64,000 bases of DNA from Eremophila alpestris peregrina (taxonomy: Eukaryota; Chordata; Aves; Passeriformes; Alaudidae), in contig WMCF01000012.1 in the NCBI GenBank assembly GCA_009792885.1, positions 14,905,183 through 14,969,182 of the forward strand, in the 5' to 3' direction. Shown here piece after piece: positions 1 through 13,100 of this stretch; within the stretch, counting starts at the first letter, position 1, and every line of letters starts with the position of its first letter. Both the position numbers and the translations under genes were made by a program. The notes beneath the pieces were generated by a model, which did not search any database, had not been told where the DNA came from, and saw only the letters and a list, made by a program, of their open reading frames with translations.

Positions 1-1015
1 TCTTATTAATTTCAAGTGCAGTTAGGACTGCTATTCAGCAGGTGCTGGCCCACAGCACAAGCCAAGCTTTGGAGGAGAACACTGCCTATCTCCATCAGAC
101 ACAGGCATTTTTAGTGCAACTTTGCAAGGTTAGTTTTTCCAGCAAAACCATTCCCATTAGGGACAATATCTATCTAGATGGTTCAATCATTTGTGTCCTT
201 ACAAATCTATGTTTCTGCAGTGTATTTGTGTGAATGAAAATTAAATGGTGACTGCAGGTATGGCTGCTTTATTTGAGGCAGGTACTGCTGTATGTTTATG
301 ACTTAATCCTCGAAGAGCTGAGCATTTCTTAATTCTTCAGTGCTGCTTCTCTATGAAGTTGTTTGAGCACAGCCATTGGCATTAACAATAGCATTGTCTA
401 GGTCTGCACCTGACATTGGTAACTCCTGCTCTTCAGGGAATGTTCATTTTCTTTTTTAAGCTAGCAAACAGTAGAGATGAAACAGTTAGGGAAATTTTGT
501 CCAGCAAGTTTCATAGACCTTTAGAAAAGCAATGATAGTTCAAATTCCTTATGGTAAGTGCATGACAGTACCTTTTTAGCACATTAGCTCACTATGCTGA
601 ATTTCAGTTTTTTCTTAGGAGCATTTTGGAAGGCACCTTTCAATATGCCTTTTCATAGCTTCTAACACAGCAGCAAAACATCAGAGCACGATGTCTAATG
701 TCTGTTTTACTCCATTTCTTAATCAGAAAAAAAATCCTCTCTCTCACTGTTGTTCAAAGAGCTCTCTCAGAGCAGCTTCACTAGCCTCAAACTGAGACAA
801 AGATGATATACAGAAGATGAAAGTGAATTCATATACCCTTCACTACTAAGGTTGTCAACCAGTAAGCATGCCAGAGAGGAACAGGTTTATTCCATTTATT
901 CAGTGCTTTCAATAACCAAGATGACATCCAATAAAAAGACAGGTTAAACTAGCCACGGTAAATATGACTCCTAAATGTTCTTTGCTGATTTTTTTTCCCT
1001 TTTCCCCCTCCCCAG
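1..1015 (+). other. ADAMTSL1: intron (3' part) upstream of the first ADAMTSL1 exon in the window
   Basis: AT-rich sequence with no recognised repeat or open frame of interest. It ends in a strong polypyrimidine tract (about 988-1013) and an AG acceptor at 1014-1015, so it is the tail of the intron following the signal-peptide exon, which is not in the window. Confidence 0.75.
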
Positions 1016-1143
1016 AGCTCCAGAACAGCCCGCTCGGAGGAGGACCGGGATTCCCTGTGGGATGCCTGGGGCTCGTGGAGTGAGTGCTCACGCACCTGTG
1101 GAGGTGGGGCTTCCTACTCACTGCGACGCTGCCTGAGCAGCAA
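1016..1143 (+). CDS. ADAMTSL1: ADAMTSL1 exon a: N-terminal linker and first TSP1 repeat
   Basis: Translates (42 codons plus AA) to a segment beginning SSRTARSEEDRD and continuing into the first thrombospondin type 1 repeat. The repeat has the tryptophan ladder WDAWGSW (W15, W18, W21), the usual C-mannosylation context, followed by CSRTCGGG, which fits the O-fucosylation consensus CxxS/TCxxG with Thr27 as acceptor. The donor is AA|GTAAGT and leaves phase 2. The acceptor is ambiguous: AG occurs at 1014-1015 and 1016-1017, so the exon starts at 1016 or 1018, and the phase of the upstream exon decides. The 144-aa frame on the opposite strand over this exon is a shadow. Confidence 0.95.
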
Positions 1144-4100
1144 GTAAGTGGCTGAATGCTTTTTACTTCATTGATGGGAAAGTTCAACCCAGAAATATGT
1201 GTCAGACTGTAAGAAGTAACCAATGGAAGTCTTGACGTGCATTGAAATTTCTGTCTCAGTGTCAAAAAATTGTGGTGATGGGTTTGTTTTTGGTTTTTTT
1301 TTTTAATTTGGTCAAGCAGGCAACATGCTTGATAGTGCAACACCCTTTGAAATATAGCAAGAACCCATGGAGATTAAAAAGTGGCAACTTGAAAGACTGC
1401 CAGCTCCTGAAGTTGAAACTTCCCTCCACTTTCACCATTTAAGCAATATGAGCTGTCATGCACCTGTACCAGAATACAGAAAATTCACTACATTTAGTAC
1501 CCATAGTCTCAGCCACACTGACTATAAAAGCAACACATTAATCAAATGTGGCATCCTGAGCTATATAAGAAAGAGTAACAATTCTATAAGGTATATCTTA
1601 TAAATTAAATTTCAGGTGGGAAGTATCCAGTACCAGCAAGACCCTACCCAACAAACAGAAAAAAAATGGTCTGGTACAAAGGTGAATTCTGGGTACCCAG
1701 TCAGGCATCTGAGATTTTATTCCTACCCAGTTACTAGTTTACAATGGAAAATTAACAACCCATTTGACAACTTTTCCACTCTGTACTTTATGTAAGTTTT
1801 ACCTTCAAAATACTTCTAGCAAGTATTATTTCTATCTACTTTAGGAAAAACAATTACCTACAGTAAACATGGTATATTTGATAAATATTAACAGATTTCT
1901 GATAAAGGATATGAAGGGAAACTCCAGATCCAAACTTTATGGCTTATTGACGTCTCTCAGACCTTATATATTGTAGGATAAAAAAAAAAAATCTAATACA
2001 ATTTTCCATCCTGCATACTTTCTTTCATATTTTTATTCATGCACTTATAAAACTGATATTAATATAACAAACAGTGGCCCTACAGTCCAAATAATTTCCT
2101 CTGTCTGACATTTTAATATGTGGTGTTGTTTTGTGAAGACCAGAAATATCATAAGGCTTTGAACCATAACACCAGAATAGGATGATGTGTATTTTAGCTT
2201 TATCTGTGAACAGTCTCCTAGTAGTCCCATTTATTGAGTTGACTGTGTGCAAAAGTCTGCTGGAAGGAAAGATAGGCTAAGTCATCTGTTGAAATAAGTG
2301 AAAAACTTTGCTATTTCATTCCCATGGGTAAAAAATTAAATTATTTTGGTTTTAACAGGGGACCAGGTTCTAATACCTTGTTAGTTTCATGGCTGGTTGT
2401 GATTCTGCATTCACCTCAAAATCTGAAATTTCAGAGACAGGAGCTTAATTTTAGTCACAGTATATTGTTTTCCATACTTAAAAAAAATACGTGACCTTCA
2501 ATATGTTGCTTTAATGTAAATGTGAACCCAGATGTACCAGGAAATCAGGGGAATCTGAGCAATAGGTGCTTTCTCTCCTCCCTCATGAGAGCTGTCTCTG
2601 TAGGTTCTAGAGGGTAAATAATAGTAGCAATTGTTATGGTCTTCTGTAATATGTGAGTAAAAACCATTTCTTCTGGACTCTCTTTTGATTCTTGTGCTAT
2701 CCCGGATGACCCTGAAGCTTCACCAGTGTAACAGGGAATAACCTCATAAATCACATGGAACTGGGTTTCATACACTACCTTACTGCTGTCCCTTCAGGAC
2801 ACAAGCAATGCTTCCTGCCTCAAGAAACCAACCCCAAACTACGACCCATTCAGACATGGAAACCTCCAATTTCTGGGATAGGAAGCAGGGGGTTAATTAG
2901 GTGTGTGGCTTTTGATAGTAAATAGTAACATTTGTCCTGGAATTAGCACTCTATCAAATGTGTGATAGATTTTCATTTTTCCTGGTCTGTTTGCAATTGT
3001 TAATTAAGTAAAGGGTTTAAATGATAAATTTTTCTGCAGAGCAAGCATTTTAATCAGCTAAGTCAGAGAGGGATCAGGGTATTGAAACTCACAGAAGGTT
3101 TCTGAATAAGCATGTTCACTTGAGTACTTCAAAGCTGGCAAGGCTTGACCAAAATGTCCATCTCTGAGGGACAATATCATGGTCAGTACAGTTTCCTGTT
3201 TTTGTTGTGTGCAATTTCAGTGCAGCTTGAAGAAAGATACTAGATTCTTCTAGCAAATGAAAATTGGCAACACATTTAGAACAAATTGGAACAAATTAAT
3301 CCTAAATATTTCTCATGCTGGGAGGAATGTTTATAATGGCTTGTATCTTTTAGTTCTGTACAAGGTGACTTTCAGAGCATCACAAGGATAGAGAGAGCCT
3401 AGTCTATCTGCTTTGAAGAAATGCAAAGACTAATTTCCCATTTCTAAACACCAGCTTTCTTTCCAGCTTTTATTTACCAAAGTTATGTTTGTGCTTGTGT
3501 TGTTTGTTTTGGGAACATGTTTTGTGTTAGGCCTTCACAGCTGGGATGAAATAATGGAAAGCGTTAGTGAAAATTCTGTATTCTTGTGTTTTAAATAGCA
3601 AAAATTTTAGGGTAGTGGCTGTTTAACATTTCATTAGAACAACTGGTTCTGATTATGCTAAGGACATTATGATAGTGTTATAAATACGTATAGTATAGTC
3701 ACTTCATGATAGTGTTATAAATACATATGCCAGTCACTCAAGCAGACAGGGGTTGTCAGCCCAAGTCAACTGTATGTCCTGGTATCCCATGCTGAGTGAC
3801 CCATGCTGGGCCACTGCAAAGATCAATAAATCCCAGAAAAATGAAGTTTTATTAATTAGAGTACCAAAACTCAAAGGATGACATTTTTCATGTCCTTTAC
3901 TTGCATTAACTCTTTATTACTTCTGATACTGTTGTTATTGACACAAAAGGACAGAGCCCCTTTAAATGGTACGGTGTTTTGCCCCAATTCCCTTGAAAGT
4001 GAACCTCCCAGACTAATTATATATTAGGATGGAGGGATAAGTATTTTTACTATTTTAGAGTGTTTTGCCATTCGGTTTTCCTATCTTTTTTATTATTATT

Positions 4101-7100
4101 ATTTTATTTATTTATTTATTTTTTAAAGAACTGCCGTGCAACAGTACTCATGAAAATCTGTATGGAGGAGAACCATAGCCCACTCCTATTTTTCTTCAGG
4201 GCCAAACTACAAACACTTGAGCTTCCATAGGGAACCAAGTTTTATTAGCTATTGTCTGCTTTGGATACAGAGATTATTGAAATACAGGTAGAGAGGTACT
4301 GCAATACGGACTTTGCCCTCTTGCTTAGAATCCAACTCTTATTTGTTGTAGTCTTTGATTATTTGTTGATTGCACAGCACTGCTGGCATTTGTCATCTAG
4401 CATAGCCATTGATAATAACTCAAACACCTTCCATACAGGTTTTAATAAGTGTCCATATTGATTCAAGCAAACTCAAACAGAGTAATAATAAATATCTGAA
4501 TTAGATATCTGGAATTCATGTGTATTTATTTCCTGCACTGGAATATGTTTTCAAATTGCAAAAGAAATTATAACTTGTCTTATTCATTTGTTCACCCATT
4601 CTGATCTAAAAAATATTCTGTGTTGTGGAAATGTACTTTACATATTGACAAGTACTACAGTAATAGTGATACCATTTTGCTCTGTCTAGACTTGGCAAGA
4701 AGATAATTGTGATTCTTCTTCCTATCATCTTCAGAATTCACCATCACATTTTTTTAAAGTTAGGCTGCGTGTAGCAGAAGATAAGTGTGTCCTGGAAATT
4801 CACAAATTATTTTTACTCATAGTAGATATGTGGTCTAGTCTTTAAACTGCTTAGAAACCCTTCCTGTTATTGTTGTTTTTTTTATGAAAAAACATGAAGC
4901 AGAGAATAATTTGAGTGCACAGCAGAGTGCTGAGCTAGTTATGGAGTCCCAAGGTCGCTAAATCTGAGCTAAAGGGACAAGATTTGAGATCATCACTCTT
5001 ACCTCTGGGAAATAATGACATATGAATAGACTGGAGGTTTCCCACCATTAAGTGATGGGTTTATGTTTAGTAGCAGAGGAAAGTCAGCATTTCATGACAA
5101 ATTTTCCTCAGTACAAAAGTGTTTGAGATCTAAAAAAACCAAACCAAAGCCAAAAACTTTAATAGGGCAAACAAAGAAAAACACACATTAAAAAAAAAAG
5201 AAAAAGAAAGAAAAGGAACAAAAAAAGAGAGTTAATCTCAGCACTGTTCATATCCTTCATATTGTCTTATCAGAACATATTTTTCTCTCCTTTTCAAATA
5301 CCTCCCTTTCTTTCTTCACCTCTTAACTGCCTTTTAGTAGTGCAAGTGAACCACAAATATGAAATAGCCTTTCTCCTAGCTCAGCCTGCTAAATTAGCTG
5401 AAGTGATTCACTTGTTTGGTTATTCAACCCATTGTTGTTGCATTTGGCAGAGTAAAAACGATAGATCTAAGTAAATGACTCCCAGCTTTATTGTTGTTTG
5501 ACTTGGTTCATAAAATACCAACCAAGACATACTTTTGACGGTTAGGCTTAACAAACTAGCTAAATTAGCTAAAATTTGGTCAATTTTATGATGTGTGCAT
5601 TTTTCATAAAACAGAAAGGGCCTAAATAAAATTAGGTTTTTTTTCATTTAGGAGTAATAATTTCTAATTTTGATCACACATATTATTGATTTACAAATTA
5701 AATATAAAATGGTTTCTGTTTGTCAGACAATGATGGAACAATTGCATGTTATTCATGTTACTTCAAAGTTAAATAAGAGAACAAGAAACCATTATATAAC
5801 ATTTCTGACTGGCATTTAAAACAGGATACATCAAATACTGTATATTTGAAAAAAATGTTGTTTTAAGTTTCATCTGTATACAGCTTTGATACCAAAATAT
5901 TGGCTACTGTTTCTGCTTCACCACTCAATTTAGAATGTAGCCCCAGCAAGTGGTTGTGACCCTTATTTTCAAGCTGCATTTACAGAGTCATCCGTCTCAG
6001 GGGCTTTGATTCCCAGAGATTCTGGGAAGTTTTTTACATCTTACACTGATAAAAGGTCCTTTAAACTTTCTGAGTGAAAATTACAATGGTGCAGTTATGT
6101 AGGTTGGGGATTGCTTCTTTACCAGATAGAAGCTAACATACATTACTGTAATTATTGTGCAATTATATAAAGGCAGCCTGCTCTATCCTGGTGCTAATAA
6201 ATAGACCAGATTAGGCTTTTAAACATTTATGAAATGGTTTAATATTAGTCATAATTATCAGTTTAAAAATTGTGGCAGCTTAGGACTTCGAGAATAAGCC
6301 CTTTACTAGTTTAAAGTCTGCAGAATAAAGAGCAAAATACTTGTGCACAAATGTTATCAAAGTTGTTGAATACATCCCAAAAATAAATGGCATTCTTTTG
6401 AAGCATAGCACATCACTCATAAAAAGTACAGTCAATGTCATAAAATTCTTAGGTGACCTCCACTATGAAATTATTTAGGAGGATGTTTCTCATTACCTTG
6501 TTTAAAACTGTGTCTGTATATTAGTGTAGTAAATTGCTTCCTTCAAAGACCTTCAGGATCCCTGAATTGCTGGTTTTTTCCTGCTTCGGTGGATACTTCT
6601 AGATGATTTACTCTGTAAAGGATATCCTCCATGATATAATGTATGATTCAAAATAGCTGGAAGAAATTTTTAGTTTCCTTAGTTTTTAGATGCTTCTAGT
6701 TAAGTCTGTGCCATCTAGCAGCATTTTAAAAAGGAATTCATTATTCTATTTACTCTGCAATTAGTAAAATCTGTCATTATGAGAATTTTGAAACCATTTT
6801 ATGGTTTCATTTGATGGAGAAACTTTTCCAAATTTTTGAGAGAGATTACAGCTTTAACTCTTTTCAGTGGCAGAAGCAGCAAGCAGCATTTGTCATATCT
6901 GAGGGAATGTCAGCAGTATAAGAAGCTTCAAATTTCATGCAATGTAAATCAGCATTGTTATCTGTGGAGTGACTGCTGGTGGTCTTCAAAAAACCAGCTG
7001 GACACGCTGTGCTGTCTGTCCTAATTTCTGACTTCAGTGCCTCACTGAAGTATCTAAAATTATAGAATTATAATTCCATAGTGTTGTTTTCCTATGGCAT

Positions 7101-10100
7101 CCCTTGCTAGACCTGACACAGTGATGTTATGTATAGGTGTTTTGGGTGAAAAACTGGTGTGTAGTAGAATGAACAGTACTCAGCTTTGTACTTAGAGGTG
7201 AGTGATGGATATGGTCTCCATAAATGCATCTCTCTGTTGAGAAGTAGCCTACCAAACACAAATGTCTGTGAAGCCCTCAATCAGATGATAATACTTTTGA
7301 TATATCAAGGTTCACTGGAAGAGCTCTTGGTTATTCATAAATCTTTCAATAAATCTGTTCCTGGACTTAAATGAAATATAATTAAATCAGTCGGGCCTTT
7401 GCAACATGTAGAGGTTTTGTAAGCCTTAATTTCTGTAAGAAACTTAAGAGATGTGATTCTCTAAAGACCCAAACACTAGATTGTTCATGAAAAATTTCAG
7501 TAGAGGTGGGCTAACACACGTGATTTAGATGTTGATGCAAACTTCTTCAGAGAATGGAGAACTTGTGATCCCGTTCAGCATGTTTGCTTTATGAAGACCA
7601 GCTGCAAAACCTGGATAATCCTCAAATTTCTAGAATGTTCAGACTTGGGGTGTTCGTACTTTTGGGCTTGCATTATGTTCTATATGGTATATTGTGATAT
7701 AGCACAGCAGGTGAGATTTTATATTGTAGTTTTTTCCATTTCGATTGTGAAGAGACCTCTCATTCTTGTTTCACTGAAAGACAATTTTTAAAAAAGTTTT
7801 CCTTTTCTGCCTTTCTTGCATAGTGAAAAAAACCCCACAACTGTAATTGCCTTCTTTAGATCTGCAATACATGTTACATGTGCAAATCTAAAGACACTTC
7901 TTCAAATATTCTTGAGAAAATAAAAAATACTGAAGTGATAAAAACCTGTGAGACTAACTGCTGAAAATAAACAGTATCTTGAAAGCACTCTGATGGGGGT
8001 TCTTTTGTATTTTCCATTTTTTTCTTAAATTGGATCTTTGTTATTTTATGTGAACTAGCCAGCCATATTTTTCTGGATTTAGGGAGGGTTATTTAATGCC
8101 AGATGTTACTTAGAAAACAACAGTGACTTGGGATGAGACAAAGAAAAACTTGAAAATAAAAATTTACCAGAAGGATACTGTGCAAACTGCATCAAAAGCT
8201 TTGCTAAAATCTAATAATAAAAATACATCTACATCTACAAAGCTGGCCTTGTTATATGAGGAAATTTAGTTAAACAAAACTTTCTCCTTGTGAACCCATC
8301 TGTAACCTTCACATTCCCAGTCTTTCTTCATAGGAGAGGTGTTTCACCCCACTAATTATGTTTGTGACCTGGATCTGCAGCTCGGGTTCTGTCTGTTGCT
8401 GGGAACACACACCTGAACACAGCACTCCGGATGGGATCTCATGTTATACAGCCCAGATAGAACTGGCTGTCAGGACTGCAAGTGCACCTTGTCAGTTCAT
8501 ATTTAATTTTTCATTCACCAGTATCCCTTCTCTATTATTGGTCAATTCATCACTCAGTCTGTATTTACAGTAGAGATTGCTGCCACTCAGGATCTTGCAC
8601 TTGGCCTTGTTGAGCCTGATGAGGAGCACATGGGCCATTGCTAAGTATAATAACTTCATTTACATCAGAATTATTGATTGCCTAATACCAAGGTTGTGAA
8701 AAACGTTATTCATTTAAAAAGTTGGCCTTTCATGATCAGTACACATGTTTTTATTTGCCTTGCTGGTTTTCTGCATGTAGTGACCCAAGTTGGTATTTTG
8801 CCTCCTGGTTGTTTATTTTTTTGAAGGCAGAAGAAAGAGTATTCATATCATCTGTAGCTAAACTGGCCAGGGAAATTTGGCTTGTGCATCTATGTCCACT
8901 TTTCTTGTCTCAAAGTTAACTATTTATGTAACTCTTCTGGTGTTGCACATTTCAACATGCAGTAACTTGTAGGATAAAGCCTTCTAAACACAGAGAATGG
9001 TTCTACAGATGCATGGTAAAACAAACCAGTGCATCTCGACAACCCACAGTGGTGGGCAAAGTGCTTGTGAAGAAAAGGATATGGATAAGTCTCTTAAAAT
9101 CTTTGCAAATTACTGTCAAATTAATGATTTAGACATGAGTTTAGCAGACCCAACCAAATCGTTTCAAAAAGTGAACTCTTAACATCAGTGCAGTCCTGAT
9201 GCATCTTTCTTGTTCATAACAATTTGGTGTTCAGGGCCTTCCTTCTCAATTCCTTTACAGGAAAAGGGGTATGCTGGAAGAGTAAAAGAAACTGATTATT
9301 CCTCAGGGAAGCACAAACAGAAATTGCATTGAGGGTGACAGGGGTTCATAACACTGTGCCACATTTGGGAAAGCGATGAGTGCAACAGTGTGAAGACAGG
9401 GATATGCACGATGGTGTTACCCCGCATGTGTAGCCTGGCTTTATGCCATAGCCTGCCCAAGATCTCATGGGAAAAGACAGACCCACAGCATATTTATCTC
9501 ACAAGTGCAATGCAGAAACCATAATCTGTCCCAGAAAAGTGGCTATCAAGGGCTGTGAAAATAAAGTAGTGGAGATAATTTAACATTGCATCAATTTCCA
9601 AACCCTGCAGTGAGCAGCTGCACCAAAATTCATATGCAGAAAAATAACCCACCCATGGCTCATAGTTGGTTGTTTGTGTGCAGGCTTGTTTCTTAAGAAA
9701 AGCAATACAAACTCTGATGACTGCTGAGAGTGGCAGGAGTTGATGAGGTCCTTCTCTGAAAATCTCTTTCATAGTCTTTGGTAATTACAGATAAAGGCAA
9801 CTTTGGCAAGGGGTTGCTATTCTTCCTGGCATGGATTTTTGCAAGGCTTCTAACTCTAGCTGAGCACAAATACAGATCTACTTGAGACCCTTGAGGGGGG
9901 GACTTGAACTAAGTCCCTCTACAAACTGGAGCCTGGAGAAATAAATACCGGGGGTTTAGGTTGTTTACATTAAGAGAAGTGAATATTTTAATATATTAAA
10001 AGTTGTTAACCTCTTTCAGAAACTTTACTGGAAACAAGTGGCTAAGTTTAAGGAATGAAACATGATTCCCAACAGCTTGCTTTTCTTTCATATTCACATG

Positions 10101-13100
10101 ATAATAATTCCCTGTCAAGCCAAACCCTCAGCTACCTTTTTTCCACTGAAAAATCCCCTGCAGTGTAGATAACAGAGAAGGCTAGAAGTGCTGCTTACTT
10201 CTCACACTCTTTCTGTGCTCTTCAAGATAAACTTGGCATTTTGGTTGACTTCTGAGTTTTCCTACTGGCTGTGTGAACTCCTGTTGATAGGAGTTGTCAA
10301 TTGTATCCTGCAGAGATCAGAGGACGGATGATGACTGTATCTTACAACATGGGTTCACTAATCTGCCGTGATCCTTCCTTGCAGGAAGGATCTTAAAGGC
10401 TCAGTGTTGTGGAATTCTGCAAAGTATCTATGCTGAGATATGTGTGCAAATCCCATTAGTTTGAATTCCAAAATAGTTACTTCTGCTTAAGAGAATCTGG
10501 AATGCTGTTCTGAGGCAGGGTAGATCTGAAACACAAACTACTATGCAATTCTATTGTGAAAATATATCATCTGAGGCTGAAAGCTGTTTACCTGCTTTTG
10601 GTTGATGGGTAATAATTGGAAAACTAGCTCCAAAGTATGGTCTTGCTGAGGAAACAAGGGGAATTTTCCAAGAGTGTTTCCTAGTCTTCATGAATCATAA
10701 GAGCACTAGATACATCCAGAATTACACATTTTATTTGAACACCCCAGGCCGTTAGCCACAAGAAGAAAAATGGAAGAAAAGAATGGAATAGTTGTTTTGT
10801 CATGTAGCTAATAAAAGAACCTATTCTTTTCCTTAATGCAGAGAATAAGTGAAAAGTAAGTGATTTTTTTTTCTTTTTTTTTAATTTCAAAAAATATAAT
10901 TTGAATAGACCATGAAAAGAGGAAGAAATTGAGAGACAGCTGATAGAAAGGAAACTAAAATTTTCCTGGAAGTTCAGTGGTTCTGAGATTAATCAGTTAT
11001 GCTAATAACAAGTCCATGTGAAGCAAAGTAAAGTCTGATGGGTTGTGTGGCATTTCTGAGAGACACTTGGGGCAGGAATCATGCTTGATGAACAAGCTAT
11101 TCAGTGTGGTAAATGAGGCCTGTACTAGGGCTGCCTGCATTTTACATAATATACATTTTTGTTTGCTATTTATCATTAGCAAGGTGCCTTTATTGAATGC
11201 AATATGAACAGCTTTCCACACTATTTTCCGAGCTTGCCTATATTGCTTAGGAATGACTGCAACAGTGTGTGAGGGAAGGGGTGTTGCTTGGCTGTTTTGT
11301 TGTTGTTGTTGGGTCTTTTAGTTGTATTTTTTTAGTTCATAGTCTGCGCATGGTTATAAAGATCAGAATTCACTGGAATTAAATATATAATGTTACAAAA
11401 TAAATTAATTAGGGATAGTGATTAGTGTTATTTCTGTTATGCTTTTAATATCATTTTTATATGCCAATGCTACACAATAGAATGTGTTATATTTCCACTT
11501 GAATTTATTCTAAAAATGTGACGAGGTTTATTTACTTGTTTGTCTCCTTTTGTGATCATTTAGCCAACTGGATGAATTTCACAATTAAGTCTTGTGGATA
11601 ATGAAGACAGGAAGACAGGATAATGAAAACAGGGAGTTTAAAGGAAACTTGTTCCATTTACTTTGGAGTTAACTCAGTATGGGAAAAGTGTCTTGGATTA
11701 AAAAAAATAAGCAAAAAAACCAATGCACATGCTGTGTCCTTTCCCTTGGATAGTTAAAAATGGTTTGGATTTTAAAAATCAGGCTTGGCAGGCATTTATT
11801 CCTGAAGGAATGTGTGCTTGTTAAGTCCTGGCCAAAAAAAAGGAGGGAGGGAGGGGGGAAAGTTGTGAAATTAAGAAATTAAAAATGTTAGGAATTCTAT
11901 TCTTTTGAAGGATACATTTTAAAAGCCAAACCCTGCATTCTGATTTGCATGAGGGCCTCAGCCGAGCATACTGTCTGAACTCATAAAATACGCGAAACTT
12001 CTCCTAAGGTCAAATGCTCAGAGTACATGCTGCTGAGTGCTAAAAAGGTATCTGTATTTTGACCTTTCTTTTGGGATCCCTGCCAACATCAGGGTTGGTA
12101 TGGATCTGCTTTGTGGGACAAAAGGAAGAGAGCCACGGAGAGCACACGTCAGGGTGTGCGCTGTCCTCAACCCCCCTGGGCCCAGCTGCTCTTTTAATGT
12201 TGCTCTGCACCAGTGAATTGAGAGGAAGCTTTATGCTCTCCTTCTTCCCTCATATCAAACTGGGGAAAAGCTATGTCGCACTAGCCTGAAAGAGGGTAAA
12301 TATAAACTGTGAGTAGGTTTAAGTTAAATATTATAAAGTAATTTTTTACTGTGGGAGTGGTGAGGCACTGAAACAAGTTGACAGGAGAAGCTTTGAATGT
12401 CCCATCCACAAAAGTCTTCAAGGCCAAGGCTGAATGGGCTCTGAGCAATCTGGTCTAGTGAAAGGTGTTCCTGTCCATGGCAGTGGGATTGGAAGTAGAT
12501 GGTCCCTTCCAACCCAAAGTATACTATGAGTTCGTGCTGCTGCTGGCATAGTTCCTTTATTCCAGTGCCCAGTTGTTCCCAAGACGACAAAGCTCAGAGT
12601 GTGCCAGTGCTAGAGTGTGTGCCCAGGTAGACCCAGAGCTATGTCTTTGTGAAACCATTAGGAATTGCTTGGAGACACAAGACATGATCCATTGTGGCCG
12701 CCCGCGCCGGCCCCGGCCTCTCGTCTCGGGAACCGGCTCGCCACGTGGGCAGCCACGGAGCCCGCCGCCGCCTTCCTCTCTGGCAGGCAGGCGCTGGGGA
12801 ATTCCCGGCTCCGAGTGGCTACGAACGACTCACTTGTTTCAGTCAGCGTGGAGTGAGAAATCGAGACGGATTCTTGTCCAGGGTCATCTAGGTCTTTATT
12901 AAAATAAAAGGCACCATGCAGCTTCCCAGATGCTGCCGGACAAGGACCAGGGCCAGCCCGAGATGGCTGGTTTTATGCTGTACAATCTGGGGCGTGGTTT
13001 AGAGTTCGGCTCCTATTACTCGGGGAGCCGGGGGCTGCCTCACCTCCCAGCTTGGGGGGTGGAGGCACACTGCCTCAATCCATGTAATTCAGATATTGTT

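Noticed and set aside
909..1343. 144-codon antisense frame over exon a
   Set aside because: It is the reverse strand of a conserved coding exon and extends into intron; no domain-like content.
12573..12902. 109-codon GC-rich frame
   Set aside because: Falls across the border of the solo LTR; the open frame reflects GC-rich composition, not a gene.
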